This document shows, piece after piece, positions 7,633-16,136 of a DNA stretch of 64,000 nucleotides. The first letter of the stretch is position 1. Every line of letters starts with the position of its first letter. The stretch comes from Isoptericola jiangsuensis (GTDB lineage Bacteria > Actinomycetota > Actinomycetes > Actinomycetales > Cellulomonadaceae): positions 2,728,001-2,792,000 of the forward strand of contig NZ_PDJJ01000001.1 in NCBI RefSeq assembly GCF_002563715.1, read 5' to 3'. The position numbers and the translations under genes are program-made. The notes beneath the pieces were generated by a model, which was given only the letters and a program-made list of their open reading frames with translations, was not told the DNA's origin and did no database searches.

Positions 7633-9036
7633 TCAGAAGTTGATCATGTGCCCCGCGATGCCGTGGATGGCCTCCTGGATGGCCTCGGACAGCGTGGGGT
7701 GGGTGTGGACGTTACGGGCGACCTCGTCGGCGGTGAGGTCCCACTTCTGCGCGAGGGTGAGCTCGGGCAGCATCTCGGAGACGTCGGGGCCGATCATGTG
7801 GGCGCCGAGGAGCTCGTTGTACTTGGCGTCGGCGACGATCTTGACGAAGCCGGTGGGGTCGCCGAGGCCGTGGGCCTTGCCGTTGGCCATGAAGGGGAAG
7901 GATGCGACCTTGACGTCGTAGCCCTCGTCCTTGGCCTGCTGCTCGGTGAGGCCGAACGAGGCGACCTGCGGGGAGCAGAAGGTGGCGCGCGGCATCATGC
8001 GGTAGTCGCCGAGGGTCATGGTCTCGGCGCCGCCGATGGTCTCGGCGGCGACGACGCCCTGGGCCTCGGCGACGTGGGCGAGCATGAGCTTGGCGGTGAC
8101 GTCGCCGATGGCGAAGATGTGCGGCACGTTGGTGCGCATGTGGTCGTCGATGGCGATGGCGCCGCGCTCGGTGAGCTGGACGCCGGTGTTCTCCAGTCCG
8201 AAGCCCTCGACGTTGGGGGCGAACCCGACGGCGGAGAGGACCTTGTCGACGACGATCTCGCCGGGCTTGTCGTCCTTGACGCCCTTGTAGGAGACGGTGA
8301 CGGAGCTGCCGTCGTCCTTGATGGTCTGGACGGCGGTGGAGGTGAGGAGCTTGATGCCGAGCTTCTTGTACTGCTTGGCGATCTCCTTGGAGACGTCGGC
8401 GTCCTCGTTGGGCAGGGCGCGGTCGAGGAACTCGATGATGGTGACGTCCACGCCGTAGTTCTTGAGGACGTACCCGAACTCCATGCCGATGGCGCCGGCG
8501 CCGACGATGGCGATCGACTTCGGCAGCTCGCGGGTCATGATCTGCTTCTCGTAGGTCACGACGTTGTCGCTGAGCTCGACGCCGGGCAGGAGGCGGACCT
8601 TGGAGCCGGTGGCGATGATCGCGTTGTCGAAGGTCACCGTCTCGGTGCCGCCCTTGTTGAGCGTCACCTCGATCGTGTTCGCGTCGCGGAACGTGCCGCG
8701 GCCGTCGTACTCGGTGATCTTGTTCTTCTTCATGAGGAAGTGGACGCCCTTGGTCCGGCCGTCCGCGACGTCGCGGGACCGGTCCCAGGCCTTGCCGAAG
8801 TCGAAGCTCACGTCACCCGACATGCCGAAGAAGTCGGCCTGCGTGTGGAAGATGTGGGCGAGCTCGGCGTTGCGCAGGAGAGCCTTGGAGGGGATGCAGC
8901 CCACGTTGAGGCAGACACCACCCCAGTACTTCTCCTCGATGATGGCGACGGACTTGCCGAGCTGGGCCGCACGGATCGCGGCGACGTAGCCGCCGGGGCC
9001 TGCTCCGAGGAGGACGACGTCGTAGTGGGAAGCCAT
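7633..9036 (-). CDS. lpdA: Dihydrolipoyl dehydrogenase (E3)
   Basis: A 467-residue flavoprotein that reoxidises dihydrolipoamide in the pyruvate and 2-oxoglutarate dehydrogenase complexes, passing electrons to NAD+. The N-terminal FAD-binding motif [17 protein letters not shown] is followed by the redox disulfide [11 protein letters not shown] second Rossmann motif, [10 protein letters not shown], binds NAD. The C-terminal dimerisation domain ends with the [13 protein letters not shown] stretch carrying the catalytic His-Glu pair. Length is normal. ATG 9036 is preceded by TAGGCT (reverse complement at 9044-9049) with a 7-nt gap, so the mRNA is probably leaderless. It is monocistronic, with a strong terminator behind. 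Confidence 0.97.
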   Translation of the reverse strand: MASHYDVVLLGAGPGGYVAAIRAAQLGKSVAIIEEKYWGGVCLNVGCIPSKALLRNAELAHIFHTQADFFGMSGDVSFDFGKAWDRSRDVADGRTKGVHFLMKKNKITEYDGRGTFRDANTIEVTLNKGGTETVTFDNAIIATGSKVRLLPGVELSDNVVTYEKQIMTRELPKSIAIVGAGAIGMEFGYVLKNYGVDVTIIEFLDRALPNEDADVSKEIAKQYKKLGIKLLTSTAVQTIKDDGSSVTVSYKGVKDDKPGEIVVDKVLSAVGFAPNVEGFGLENTGVQLTERGAIAIDDHMRTNVPHIFAIGDVTAKLMLAHVAEAQGVVAAETIGGAETMTLGDYRMMPRATFCSPQVASFGLTEQQAKDEGYDVKVASFPFMANGKAHGLGDPTGFVKIVADAKYNELLGAHMIGPDVSEMLPELTLAQKWDLTADEVARNVHTHPTLSEAIQEAIHGIAGHMINF

Positions 9037-9080
9037 GGGGTCCAGCCTATTCTCGTGGGGGGACTGCTGCGTTGTGACGT

Positions 9081-9524
9081 CTATCGCACGGAGTCGACGC
9101 CGTCGTTGGCGAGCTGGTCGGCGCGTTCGTTGCCGGGGTCGCCGGCGTGGCCCTTGACCCAGACCCAGCGCACGTCGTGGCGGGCGACCTCGGCGTCGAG
9201 GGCCTGCCACAGGTCGACGTTCTTGACGGGCTTCTTCGCGGACGTCTGCCAGCCGTTGCGCTTCCATCCGGCGATCCACGTCTTCATGCCGTTCATGACG
9301 TAGGAGGAGTCGGTGTGGACGGTGACGGCGCTGGGCCCTTTGAGAGCGCGCAGGCCCTCGACGACGGCGGTGAGCTCCATGCGGTTGTTGGTGGTGAGCT
9401 TCTCCCCGCCGAACAGCTCCTTGCGGTGCTCGCCGGAGCGCAGGAGCACGCCCCAGCCGCCGAGGCCGGGGTTGCCCTTGCACGCGCCGTCGGTCCAGAT
9501 CTCCACGGTGGGGGTGTCGTTCAC
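9081..9524 (-). CDS. rnhA: Ribonuclease HI
   Basis: A 147-residue enzyme that cuts RNA in RNA-DNA hybrids. All active-site elements are visible: D in [12 protein letters not shown] in [10 protein letters not shown] in HTDSSYV, then the [13 protein letters not shown] segment with the mobile His and the last Asp. The handle region WKRNGWQT is present, as in bacterial HI enzymes. GTG 9524 is used because the protein then begins four residues before the first beta strand. TAGGGT lies 7 nt upstream (reverse complement at 9532-9537), which fits a leaderless start. The longer open frame upstream is Arg/Pro-rich and not conserved-looking. Confidence 0.95.
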   Translation of the reverse strand: MNDTPTVEIWTDGACKGNPGLGGWGVLLRSGEHRKELFGGEKLTTNNRMELTAVVEGLRALKGPSAVTVHTDSSYVMNGMKTWIAGWKRNGWQTSAKKPVKNVDLWQALDAEVARHDVRWVWVKGHAGDPGNERADQLANDGVDSVR

Positions 9525-9804
9525 GCGGGATACCCTATGCCGCTCCCCCGCCACACGGCCCGGTCGGCCGTCGTGCGTGCTGGTTCGATACCCCAAGACG
9601 GCCGATGACGTACCGAGCCAGCACGCTCGTTCGTCCGGCGGGGCTTTCACGGGACGTCGGGAGCCTGTGCCGTCGGGGCCGCCGAGTCGGGGCGAGGGCG
9701 GTGGCCGTGCGGGCGGATGTCGGGGGCGGCCCGTACGGTCGACGGGCAGGACGACGTGGGCCGACGACGGTCGGACGTCGCGTCCCTCGACGACGGAGGT
9801 CGGT

Positions 9805-10665
9805 ATGCGGTTCGGGTTCATCGGCAGCTTCGGGTCGCCGGCGCAGCACGTGCGGCTGGCGCGCGAGTGCGAGGAGCACGGCTGGGACGGGTTCTTCACG
9901 TGGGACGGCGTGTCCCTGGACGAGCCGGGGTTCGACGTCGCGACGTGGGACCCGTTCGCGCTGCTGGCCGCTGTCGCCGCGGTGACGGAGCGGATCACGC
10001 TCGGCGCGATGGTGTTCGCGCCGCCGCGTCGTCGACCGTGGGAGCTGGCGCAGCAGGTCCTCACCGTTGATCACCTGTCGGGCGGACGCCTGGTGCTCCC
10101 GGTGGGCATGGGCGTGCCGAGCGATCGGGCGTTCTCGTCGGTCGCCGGTCAGCCGGCGTCGCTGCGCGACCGTGCCCGCGCGCTGGACGAGGTGCTCGAC
10201 TGGATGGAACGGTCGTGGTCGGGCGAGGTGTTCGAGCACGACGGCGAGTGGGCCGCCACGGGTCCGTTCCGCTTCCCGGAGCCGCCGGTGCACGGCCGGG
10301 TCCCGGTCTGGCCGGTCGGGGTGTGGGACGCGCAGTCCCCGCCGCGCCGCAGCCTGGACCGGGCGCTGCGCTGGGACGGCATGGTGGTGCAGGTCCGCGG
10401 GGGCGAGACCCCCGAGGACGCCGAGCCCGGCACCGACGACCTCCGCAGCCTGTCCGCGTGGATCGCGGAGCACCGCAGCCCGGACGCCGGCCCCTTCGAC
10501 ATCGTGCACCAGGGCCGCCTCGACGCGGACCCGGACGTCGCCCGCGAGCAGGCCGCCGAGGCAGCGGCAGCGGGTGCGACCTGGTGGATGGAGTCCTGGT
10601 GGGACCCGTCGACCACCCCGGAGTCCCTCCTGGACCGCGTCCGCCAGGGCCCGCCCACGCTCTGA
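9805..10665 (+). CDS. Luciferase-like (LLM-type) flavin or F420-dependent oxidoreductase
   Basis: A 286-residue TIM-barrel protein of the bacterial luciferase-like superfamily. It starts [19 protein letters not shown] and has the family landmarks [29 protein letters not shown] and the [13 protein letters not shown] loop that lines the cofactor site. In actinobacteria this group commonly uses F420, but the cofactor and substrate cannot be decided here. ATG 9805 follows GGAGG at a 6-nt spacing. The upstream 280 bp up to rnhA hold no other gene. Downstream is the 20-bp repeat array rather than a conventional terminator. Confidence 0.85.
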   Translation: MRFGFIGSFGSPAQHVRLARECEEHGWDGFFTWDGVSLDEPGFDVATWDPFALLAAVAAVTERITLGAMVFAPPRRRPWELAQQVLTVDHLSGGRLVLPVGMGVPSDRAFSSVAGQPASLRDRARALDEVLDWMERSWSGEVFEHDGEWAATGPFRFPEPPVHGRVPVWPVGVWDAQSPPRRSLDRALRWDGMVVQVRGGETPEDAEPGTDDLRSLSAWIAEHRSPDAGPFDIVHQGRLDADPDVAREQAAEAAAAGATWWMESWWDPSTTPESLLDRVRQGPPTL

Positions 10666-10689
10666 GCACCCGGAGGCGACTCGTCTTCG

Positions 10690-11000
10690 GCTGGCGCCGT
10701 CATCGAGCGCCGAGCCGCGGCAGGTCTGCGCTGAGTCACCGGAACCTGCCCTGACTCACCGGATCCGAGCATTGACTCGACCAAACCAGCGCTGACTGGC
10801 GAGGACCTGCGCTGACGGGCGCCCTCGTGCGCTGACTCGACGAGACGTGCGCCGACTCGCGGGAGTTGGCGCTGACTCGCGGAAGCCTGCGCTGGCTGGC
10901 GCCGTCGTGCGCTGACTCGACCAAGCCTGCGCTGACTCGCGGGAACGAGCGCTGAGTCACCAGAACGTGCGCTGACTCGCGGATACCCCCGCTGGACAAC
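10690..11000 (+). repeat. Tandem array of a degenerate 20-bp repeat, about 15 units (array 1)
   Basis: Units recur at an almost exact 20-bp step. Each has a conserved half, roughly GCGCTGACTCGC, and a variable half of 8-10 bp often ending ACCTGC, CGTGC or GAGC. From 10781 to 10990 the phase never slips; one unit near 10760 is 21 bp. Twenty is not a multiple of three, so the pattern is not selected as protein, although it makes periodic open frames on both strands. The same unit forms arrays at 60631-60730 and 61281-61400. The array lies between the convergent LLM gene and leuD. Function is unknown. Confidence 0.9.
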
Positions 11001-11003
11001 GAA

Positions 11004-11045
11004 GAGAGGCCGGTCCGGCAGCTGTTGCTGCCGAACCGGCCTCTC
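11004..11045. terminator. Long GC-rich hairpin at the end of repeat array 1
   Basis: Arms 11004-11022 and 11027-11045 pair over 19 bp with one mismatch around a TGTT loop. It could terminate the LLM transcript or the leuCD transcript. A stray repeat unit (AACCTGCGCTGGCCCG, near 11058-11073) follows it, so the hairpin interrupts the array. Confidence 0.65.
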
Positions 11046-11120
11046 GTCACCGATCAGAACCTGCGCTGGCCCGAACCGCGTGTCCGCGACGTGCCTCAGA
11101 GAACGCGAGCCGCCCACGGA

Positions 11121-11220
11121 GCGAGGGATGGTGGGACTCCGCGCGCGGTCGTCAGACGGGAAGCGCAGGTCGCGCAGCGACCGTGAGCGCGACCGCGCGC
11201 GGAGTCCCACCAGCCCTCGC
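11121..11220. repeat. About 100-bp imperfect palindrome with 21-bp perfect inner arms
   Basis: Positions 11130-11150 and 11191-11211 are perfect inverted complements (21 bp, beginning GGTGGGACTCCGCGC). Outer arms GCGAGGG (11121-11127) and CCCTCGC (11214-11220) also pair. A small inner hairpin GGTCGC/GCGACC sits in the loop. It is far larger than a normal terminator and lies 35 bp after the leuD stop. It might be a non-autonomous mobile element, a REP-like sequence or an mRNA stabiliser. Confidence 0.8.
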
Positions 11221-11254
11221 GAACGCACCAGGGCGCGTCCACACGAGCCGAGGG

Positions 11255-11893
11255 TCAGGACACCGGACGTGCCGGCTCGATCTCCACCTTCGGGAGGTGC
11301 TTGGCGGGGAGGGTCTTCGGACGCCATCCGGCACGCTTGGCCTCGAACGCGGCGATGTCGTCCTCGTGCTGGAGGGTGAGGCCGATGTCGTCGAGGCCCT
11401 CCATGAGGCGCCAGCGCGTGTAGTCGTCGATCTGGAAGGGCACGGTGACGTCGTCGGCGTGCGCGGTGCGCGCCTCGAGGTCGACGGTGATCTCTGTGCC
11501 GGGCTTGGCCTCGAGGATCTTCCAGAGGAGCTCGATGTCCTCCTGCGCGACGATGCCGGCGACGAGGCCCTGCTTGCCGGAGTTGCCGCGGAAGATGTCG
11601 GCGAACCGGGAGGCGAGGACGACCTTGAAGCCGTAGTCCTTGAGGGCCCAGACGGCGTGCTCGCGGGAGGAGCCGGTGCCGAAGTCGGGGCCGGCGACGA
11701 GGACGGAGCCGGCCTTGTAGGCGTCCTGGTTGAGGACGAACTCGGGGTTGCCGCGCCAGGCGGCGAAGAGGGCGTCCTCGAAGCCGGTGCGGGTGACGCG
11801 CTTGAGGTAGACGGCGGGGATGATCTGGTCGGTGTCGACGTTGCTGCGGCGCAGCGGGACCCCGACGCCGGTGTGGGTGGTGAACTTCTCCAT
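11255..11893 (-). CDS. leuD: 3-isopropylmalate dehydratase small subunit
   Basis: A 212-residue swivel-domain subunit that, with LeuC, isomerises 2-isopropylmalate to 3-isopropylmalate in leucine synthesis. It has the small-subunit signatures [18 protein letters not shown] near the N-terminus and [21 protein letters not shown] with the substrate-binding loop. Length is normal. ATG 11893 lies 26 nt after the leuC stop, in an operon with leuC, and GTCTGACCCGACCCCCCGCTAGGAGC upstream supplies a TAGGAG ribosome-binding site. Regulation is expected from the divergent IclR-type gene at 13515. Confidence 0.97.
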   Translation of the reverse strand: MEKFTTHTGVGVPLRRSNVDTDQIIPAVYLKRVTRTGFEDALFAAWRGNPEFVLNQDAYKAGSVLVAGPDFGTGSSREHAVWALKDYGFKVVLASRFADIFRGNSGKQGLVAGIVAQEDIELLWKILEAKPGTEITVDLEARTAHADDVTVPFQIDDYTRWRLMEGLDDIGLTLQHEDDIAAFEAKRAGWRPKTLPAKHLPKVEIEPARPVS

Positions 11894-11919
11894 GGCGGTG
11901 CTCCTAGCGGGGGGTCGGG

Positions 11920-13395
11920 TCAGACGAACGACGGGGCGGCGAGCGGCGCCAGCGGCGTGCCGTCGAACGTCGTGAGGTCGACGTCGTCGCCGAGGTCGAG
12001 GTCGGACACGGACGACAGGGTGCCGCGGATGGCGGTGGCGGCGGCGACCAGCGGGGAGACGAGGTGGGTGCGTCCGCCCTTGCCCTGGCGGCCCTCGAAG
12101 TTGCGGTTCGAGGTGGAGGCGGCGCGCTCGCCGGGGGCGAGCTGGTCGGGGTTCATGCCGAGGCACATGGAGCAGCCGGCGTTGCGCCACTCGGCGCCGA
12201 AGTCCTTGAAGATGACGTCGAGGCCTTCGGCCTCGGCCTGGAGGCGGACGCGTGCGGAGGCGGGGACGACGAGGACGCGGACGTCGTCGGCCTTGTGGCG
12301 GCCCTGGACGACCTTGGCGACGGAGCGGAGGTCTTCGATGCGGCCGTTGGTGCAGGAGCCGATGAAGACGGTGTCGACCTTGACGTCGCGCAGGGGCTGC
12401 CCGGCTTCGAGGCCCATGTACTCGAGGGCGCGCTCGGCGGCGACGCGCTCGTTGGCGTCGGCGATCTCGGCGGGGACGGGCACGTTGGCGGACAGGGGCA
12501 GGCCCTGGCCGGGGTTGGTGCCCCAGGTGACGAACGGCTCGAGGTCCTCGGCCTTGAGCACGACCTCGGCGTCGAAGGTGGCGTCGTCGTCGGTGCGCAG
12601 GGTCTTCCAGTACTCGACGGCCTCGTCCCAGTCGGCGCCCTCGGGGGCGTGGGGGCGGCCCTTGAGGTACTCGAAGGTGGTCTCGTCGGGGGCGATCATG
12701 CCGGCGCGGGCGCCGGCCTCGATCGACATGTTGCAGATGGTCATGCGCGCTTCCATGGAGAGGCGGCGGATGGCCTCGCCGCGGTACTCCAGGACGTAGC
12801 CCTGGCCGCCGCCGGTGCCGATCTTGGCGATGATCGCGAGGATGATGTCCTTGCTGGTGGCGCCGGGGGGCAGCTCGCCGTCGACGGTGATCGCCATGGT
12901 CTTGAACGGGGCGAGGGGCAGCGTCTGGGTGGCCATGACGTGCTCGACCTCGGAGGTGCCGATGCCGAACGCGAGGGCGCCGAACGCGCCGTGCGTGGAG
13001 GTGTGGGAGTCGCCGCAGACGACGGTGAGGCCGGGCATGGTGAGGCCGAGCTGGGGGCCGACCTGGTGGACGATGCCCTGGTCGGCGTCGCCGAGGGAGT
13101 GGATGCGGACCCCGAACTCCTTCGCGTTGTTGCGCAGGGTGTCGATCTGCGTGCGGCTGGTGAGGTCCGCGATGGGCAGGTCGATGTCGAGGGTGGGGGT
13201 GTTGTGGTCCTCGGTGGCGAGGGTGAGGTCGGGGCGGCGCACCTGGCGTCCGGCGAGGCGGAGGCCTTCGAAGGCCTGCGGGCTGGTCACCTCGTGGACG
13301 AGGTGGAGGTCGATGTAGAGGAGGTCGGGCGCCCCGTCGGCACCGCGGCGCACGAGGTGCGCCTCCCAGACCTTCTCTGCCAGCGTCCCGGCCAT
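11920..13395 (-). CDS. leuC: 3-isopropylmalate dehydratase large subunit
   Basis: A 491-residue aconitase-family protein carrying the 4Fe-4S cluster of isopropylmalate isomerase. Cluster cysteines lie in [12 protein letters not shown] and [11 protein letters not shown]. The substrate-binding [29 protein letters not shown] stretch and the C-terminal [11 protein letters not shown] segment are intact. ATG 13395 is preferred over an in-frame ATG 20 codons earlier because GAGGAG sits 7 nt upstream. The extra N-terminus would be [19 protein letters not shown], which family members lack. First gene of leuCD, transcribed away from the IclR-type regulator, with a 119-bp shared promoter region. Confidence 0.97.
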   Translation of the reverse strand: MAGTLAEKVWEAHLVRRGADGAPDLLYIDLHLVHEVTSPQAFEGLRLAGRQVRRPDLTLATEDHNTPTLDIDLPIADLTSRTQIDTLRNNAKEFGVRIHSLGDADQGIVHQVGPQLGLTMPGLTVVCGDSHTSTHGAFGALAFGIGTSEVEHVMATQTLPLAPFKTMAITVDGELPPGATSKDIILAIIAKIGTGGGQGYVLEYRGEAIRRLSMEARMTICNMSIEAGARAGMIAPDETTFEYLKGRPHAPEGADWDEAVEYWKTLRTDDDATFDAEVVLKAEDLEPFVTWGTNPGQGLPLSANVPVPAEIADANERVAAERALEYMGLEAGQPLRDVKVDTVFIGSCTNGRIEDLRSVAKVVQGRHKADDVRVLVVPASARVRLQAEAEGLDVIFKDFGAEWRNAGCSMCLGMNPDQLAPGERAASTSNRNFEGRQGKGGRTHLVSPLVAAATAIRGTLSSVSDLDLGDDVDLTTFDGTPLAPLAAPSFV

Positions 13396-13477
13396 CTCGA
13401 GCTCCTCGTCCGCCGCCCTGGTGGCGGCTGTCGTCTTCCTCTGGTGTCGCGACACCGACGCGGGATCTTTCCCAGGA

Positions 13478-13526
13478 CTTGCAATCTCAGCAAGCGAGAC
13501 GTCAGTATCGACCTATGGACGATACT
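13478..13526. promoter_or_regulatory. Divergent leuC/IclR promoter region with two inverted repeats
   Basis: CTTGC-N7-GCAAG at 13478-13494 and AGTATCG-N9-CGATACT at 13504-13526 are inverted repeats. The second overlaps the regulator start codon at 13515 and its likely -10 (CAGTAT, 13503-13508). Both are natural operator candidates for the IclR-type protein acting on itself and on leuCD. Assignment is inference. Confidence 0.5.
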
Positions 13527-14234
13527 AGCGGAGTCGGCGTACTGGACAAGGCCGCGTCCGTTCTCGGGGCTCTCGAGGCCGGACCCGCCACCCTGGCGCA
13601 GCTCGTCTCCTCGACGGGCCTGGCCCGGCCGACCGCCCACCGCCTCGCCGTGGCGCTCGAGCACCACCGGTTCGTGACGCGCGACATGCAGGGCCGGTTC
13701 GTGCTCGGCCCGCGCCTCAACGAGCTCGCGACCGCAGCCGGCGAGGACCGACTGCTGGCCGCCGCGAACCCGGTGCTCACGGCGCTGCGCGACCACACGG
13801 GCGAGAGCGCCCAGCTCTACCGCCGACAGGGCGACCACCGCGTGTGCGTCGCGGCCGCCGAGCGCCCCGTGGGCCTGCGCGACTCCATCCCGGTGGGTGC
13901 CACGCTCACCATGCACGCCGGGTCCGCCGCGCAGATCCTCCTCGCCTGGGAGGAGCCGGACCGCCTGCACCGCGGGCTGCGCGACGCCGTCTTCACCGCC
14001 ACGATCCTGTCCGGCGTCCGACGCCGCGGCTGGGCCCAGTCCGTCTCCGAGCGCGAGCTCGGCGTCGCGTCGGTGTCCGCCCCGGTGCGCGGCCCGTCCG
14101 GGCGCATCGTCGCCGCCGTCTCGGTCTCCGGACCGGTCGAGCGCCTCACCCGCCAGCCCGGCCGCCTGCACTCCGCGTCCGTCGTGGCCGCGGCGAACCG
14201 CCTCACCGAGGTCGTCCAGCGCGCCGGGGAGTAG
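13515..14234 (+). CDS. IclR-family regulator of leuCD (LtbR/NdgR type)
   Basis: A 239-residue protein. The N-terminal winged helix (GVLDKAASVLGALEAGPATL to TGLARPTAHRLAVALEHH) is followed by an IclR effector-binding domain with PVGATLTMHAGSAAQILLAW. Divergent placement next to leuCD is the conserved arrangement of LtbR in Corynebacterium and NdgR in Streptomyces, which repress or modulate leucine and other amino acid genes. I transfer that role by context. ATG 13515 follows CAGTAT by 6 nt, suggesting a leaderless mRNA, and sits inside a possible self-operator. A strong terminator at 14243-14292 ends the transcript. Confidence 0.9.
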   Translation: MDDTSGVGVLDKAASVLGALEAGPATLAQLVSSTGLARPTAHRLAVALEHHRFVTRDMQGRFVLGPRLNELATAAGEDRLLAAANPVLTALRDHTGESAQLYRRQGDHRVCVAAAERPVGLRDSIPVGATLTMHAGSAAQILLAWEEPDRLHRGLRDAVFTATILSGVRRRGWAQSVSERELGVASVSAPVRGPSGRIVAAVSVSGPVERLTRQPGRLHSASVVAAANRLTEVVQRAGE

Positions 14235-14242
14235 CCCCGGCA

Positions 14243-14292
14243 CGACGACGCCGCGGCGACCGGGAGGCACCCCGGTCGTCGCGGCGTCGTCG
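14243..14292 (+). terminator. Terminator hairpin after the IclR-type gene
   Basis: Roughly 22-bp GC-rich arms (CGACGACGCCGCG at the left, CGCGGCGTCGTCG at the right) with one mismatch and a short AGGCA-type loop, beginning 9 bp after the stop codon. Confidence 0.75.
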
Positions 14293-14400
14293 CGAGTGGG
14301 CGGCGCGCCGGGCGCGTTTTCACCCACGCGCCCGGAATGTCAGTAGGCTCCCTGGCAGCGTGGCGCTCCTGCCCCGTCGACCGAGAGGCGTGAGGACCCG

Positions 14401-14568
14401 ATGCCGGCCAAGGCCAAGACCGTTCTGATCTGGCTCGTGGTGATCTTCGTGATCTTCGCGATCTACAACAGCCCGGACCGTGCGTCCGAGGTCGTCTCCG
14501 CGATCTGGGACGTCATCGTCAACGCGGTCGCCGCGTTCGGCGAGTTCTTGGGCGGACTGCTGAACTGA
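14401..14568 (+). CDS. Small single-pass membrane protein, 55 residues
   Basis: Translation from ATG 14401 gives MPAKAKTVLIWLVVIFVIFA and continues to a C-terminal AFGEFLGGLLN. A basic N-terminus is followed by one hydrophobic transmembrane segment (residues about 8-22) and an amphipathic tail. Such tiny proteins commonly precede a PH-domain membrane protein in Micrococcales, and here the next gene starts 1 nt after the stop, which implies translational coupling. A CGAGAGGCG-type weak ribosome-binding site precedes it. Function is unknown; it may be a partner of the downstream protein. Confidence 0.7.
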   Translation: MPAKAKTVLIWLVVIFVIFAIYNSPDRASEVVSAIWDVIVNAVAAFGEFLGGLLN

Positions 14569-14569
14569 C

Positions 14570-15406
14570 GTGGAGTCGCCGGACCGGGCCGTCAGGGCGC
14601 ACCGCCACCTGCGCCGGTACGTCCTGACCAGCGAGCGCGTCACCCTGGCGACGCGCCTGCACTGGTCGTCCCTGCTGGAGCCCGTCGTCACCACCGTGGC
14701 GGCGACGGTGCTCGCGGGCTGGCTGCACTCGATCACCGGCACCGGCTGGGTGTGGCTGCTCTGGACGGTCCCGGCCGGCCGGCTGCTGCTGAAGTTCGCC
14801 GAGTGGAACTACGAGTGGTTCGTCGCGACGGACAAGCGGCTGATCCTCACCTACGGGTTCGTCATCCACAAGGTCGCGATGATGCCGCTCGCCAAGGTCA
14901 CGGACATGGGGTACTCCCGCACCCCCGTCGGCCAGCTGCTGGGGTACGGGCGGTTCGTCATGGAGTCCGCGGGCCAGGACCAGGCGCTGCGCCAGATCGA
15001 CTACGTCCCGGACCCCGACGCCGCGTACCGCACGCTGTGCGACACGATGTTCGTCCCGGCCGCACCGCCGCGGACGCCCACGCCGCCGAGCCCTCCCCCG
15101 GCGATCTTCCCGCCGACGCACGGCGGCGACGCGCGCCGGCCGACCACGGCCGAGCTCCCCGTCGTCGGCGGGCCGGGCACCGGCGGACCGACTCCGCCCC
15201 CGCGCCCGACGGACCACGACGACGACCGCCCGGCACCGACTCCCCCGCCCCCGTCGGGCGGGTCGTTCCCGGGCGGAGGGTCGGGTGCCGCGCCGAGCGG
15301 CGGACCGCGGCGCCGCCCGTGGTGGCGCGGCTCGGACCGCCGCTCCCCGTACACGCCGCCGACGAGCGCCGGCGCCGGTCCGCACGTGCCCGACCCGTTC
15401 CTCTGA
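14570..15406 (+). CDS. Membrane protein with bacterial PH domain (bPH_2/YdbS-like) and proline-rich tail
   Basis: A 278-residue protein. Two hydrophobic segments (about 45-60 and 64-75) precede a bacterial PH-like domain containing FVATDKRLILTYGFVIHKVAMMPLAKVTDM and GYGRFVMESAGQDQALRQI, the pattern of DUF304/bPH_2 proteins. From residue about 160 it becomes a Pro/Gly/Asp-rich, low-complexity cytoplasmic tail of about 115 residues ending DPFL. GTG 14570 follows the preceding small gene by 1 nt. Role unknown; members are thought to be membrane scaffolds or envelope-stress proteins. The tail composition is unusual but common in related actinobacteria. Confidence 0.8.
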   Translation: MESPDRAVRAHRHLRRYVLTSERVTLATRLHWSSLLEPVVTTVAATVLAGWLHSITGTGWVWLLWTVPAGRLLLKFAEWNYEWFVATDKRLILTYGFVIHKVAMMPLAKVTDMGYSRTPVGQLLGYGRFVMESAGQDQALRQIDYVPDPDAAYRTLCDTMFVPAAPPRTPTPPSPPPAIFPPTHGGDARRPTTAELPVVGGPGTGGPTPPPRPTDHDDDRPAPTPPPPSGGSFPGGGSGAAPSGGPRRRPWWRGSDRRSPYTPPTSAGAGPHVPDPFL

Positions 15407-15522
15407 GGAGCGCCGGTCGAGCCGGCGAGACGGACACGGAGGCGGTCGAGGCGCCGGCCCCGTCGGCGTGCCCCACGGGTGCGCATGACGGGACGGCCAC
15501 GGAGGCGTCCGCGGGAACGACG

Positions 15523-15552
15523 AAGGGCCCGGTCCTGGTGGACCGGGCCCTT
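15523..15552. terminator. Perfect 13-bp hairpin between the PH-domain gene and tRNA-Glu
   Basis: AAGGGCCCGGTCC, loop TGGT, then GGACCGGGCCCTT. It lies 7 bp beyond the 3' end of the minus-strand tRNA-Glu and may also stop the plus-strand transcript. Confidence 0.8.
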
Positions 15553-15558
15553 CTGCTG

Positions 15559-15631
15559 TACCCCCAGCGGGATTTGAACCCGCGTTACCGCCGTGAGAGG
15601 GCGACGTCCTAGGCCGCTAGACGATGGGGGC
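15559..15631 (-). tRNA. tRNA-Glu (anticodon CTC), copy 1
   Basis: A 73-nt gene. The acceptor stem GCCCCCA pairs with TGGGGGT and a discriminator A; the D-arm has TCTAGCGGCCTAGGA, the anticodon loop reads CCTCTCA with CTC, and the T-arm holds GGTTCGAATCC. No CCA is encoded. It differs from the copy at 15685-15757 at one base: T instead of C at the top of the anticodon stem, giving a U-G pair. Confidence 0.97.
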
Positions 15632-15684
15632 CGGACTGCGTCCCGTTGCCGGGACAGGTGCTCCGTCCATGACGGACGGTTGCG

Positions 15685-15757
15685 TACCCCCAGCGGGATT
15701 TGAACCCGCGTTACCGCCGTGAGAGGGCGGCGTCCTAGGCCGCTAGACGATGGGGGC
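15685..15757 (-). tRNA. tRNA-Glu (anticodon CTC), copy 2
   Basis: A 73-nt gene with the same cloverleaf as copy 1, 53 bp away, and a fully Watson-Crick anticodon stem CCGCC/GGCGG. Tandem placement suggests a local duplication; both may be read from one upstream promoter on the minus strand. Confidence 0.97.
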
Positions 15758-15854
15758 CTATGGTTCGTCGTTCCTGAGATCGACTCGCCGGTGAGAACTC
15801 TAGCGCACTCCCGGGCCTGATCAGGAGCCCGTCGGTGTGACGTAGAGCGCTGCG

Positions 15855-15926
15855 CTGGGGTACCAGGACTCGAACCTAGACTAAGTGAACCAGAATCACT
15901 CGTGCTGCCAATTACACCATACCCCA
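15855..15926 (-). tRNA. tRNA-Gln (anticodon CTG)
   Basis: A 72-nt gene starting TGGGGTATGG. The acceptor TGGGGTA pairs with TACCCCA followed by discriminator G; the anticodon loop TTCTGGT gives CTG, and the T-loop is GGTTCGAGTCC. The gene order Gln, Glu, Glu on the minus strand forms a small tRNA cluster about 4 kb from gltX. Confidence 0.97.
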
Positions 15927-16136
15927 TGGTGGGTGGACCAACCCGGTCAAAACCGACACCATCCGGCGCCGTTTCGTGGAGGCCCAACGACCGGAAACAT
16001 TACCGGACCTGCGCCCCGGAACCAAACTCGCGACGACGTGCCGTACGTCACGGCCCGCCGGCCCGGTGCGGCCGGGATCCGGCCGGGCCGCGCGGAGGGA
16101 CTGACAGCGCGCGGCCGTCCGTGGGACGCTGCCACC

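Noticed and set aside
10690-11000. CRISPR array
   Set aside because: Period is 20 bp with a degenerate core of about 12 bp; no direct repeats of 23-37 bp, no unique spacers of about 30 bp and no cas genes.
10149-11327. Long minus-strand frame of 392 codons over the repeat array, with SQRRLPRVSA-like periods
   Set aside because: The protein periodicity comes from the 20-bp DNA repeat read in frame every 60 bp. The frame also runs antisense through the LLM gene and has no ribosome-binding site.
12064-13677. Plus-strand 537-codon frame opposite leuC
   Set aside because: Antisense shadow with Gly/Ala/Val-Asp runs; leuC motifs on the minus strand are complete.
15559-15926. tRNA genes as integration site for the recombinase at 6111-7403
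   Set aside because: They are 8 kb away with essential chromosomal genes between, and no partial tRNA copy was seen near the integrase.
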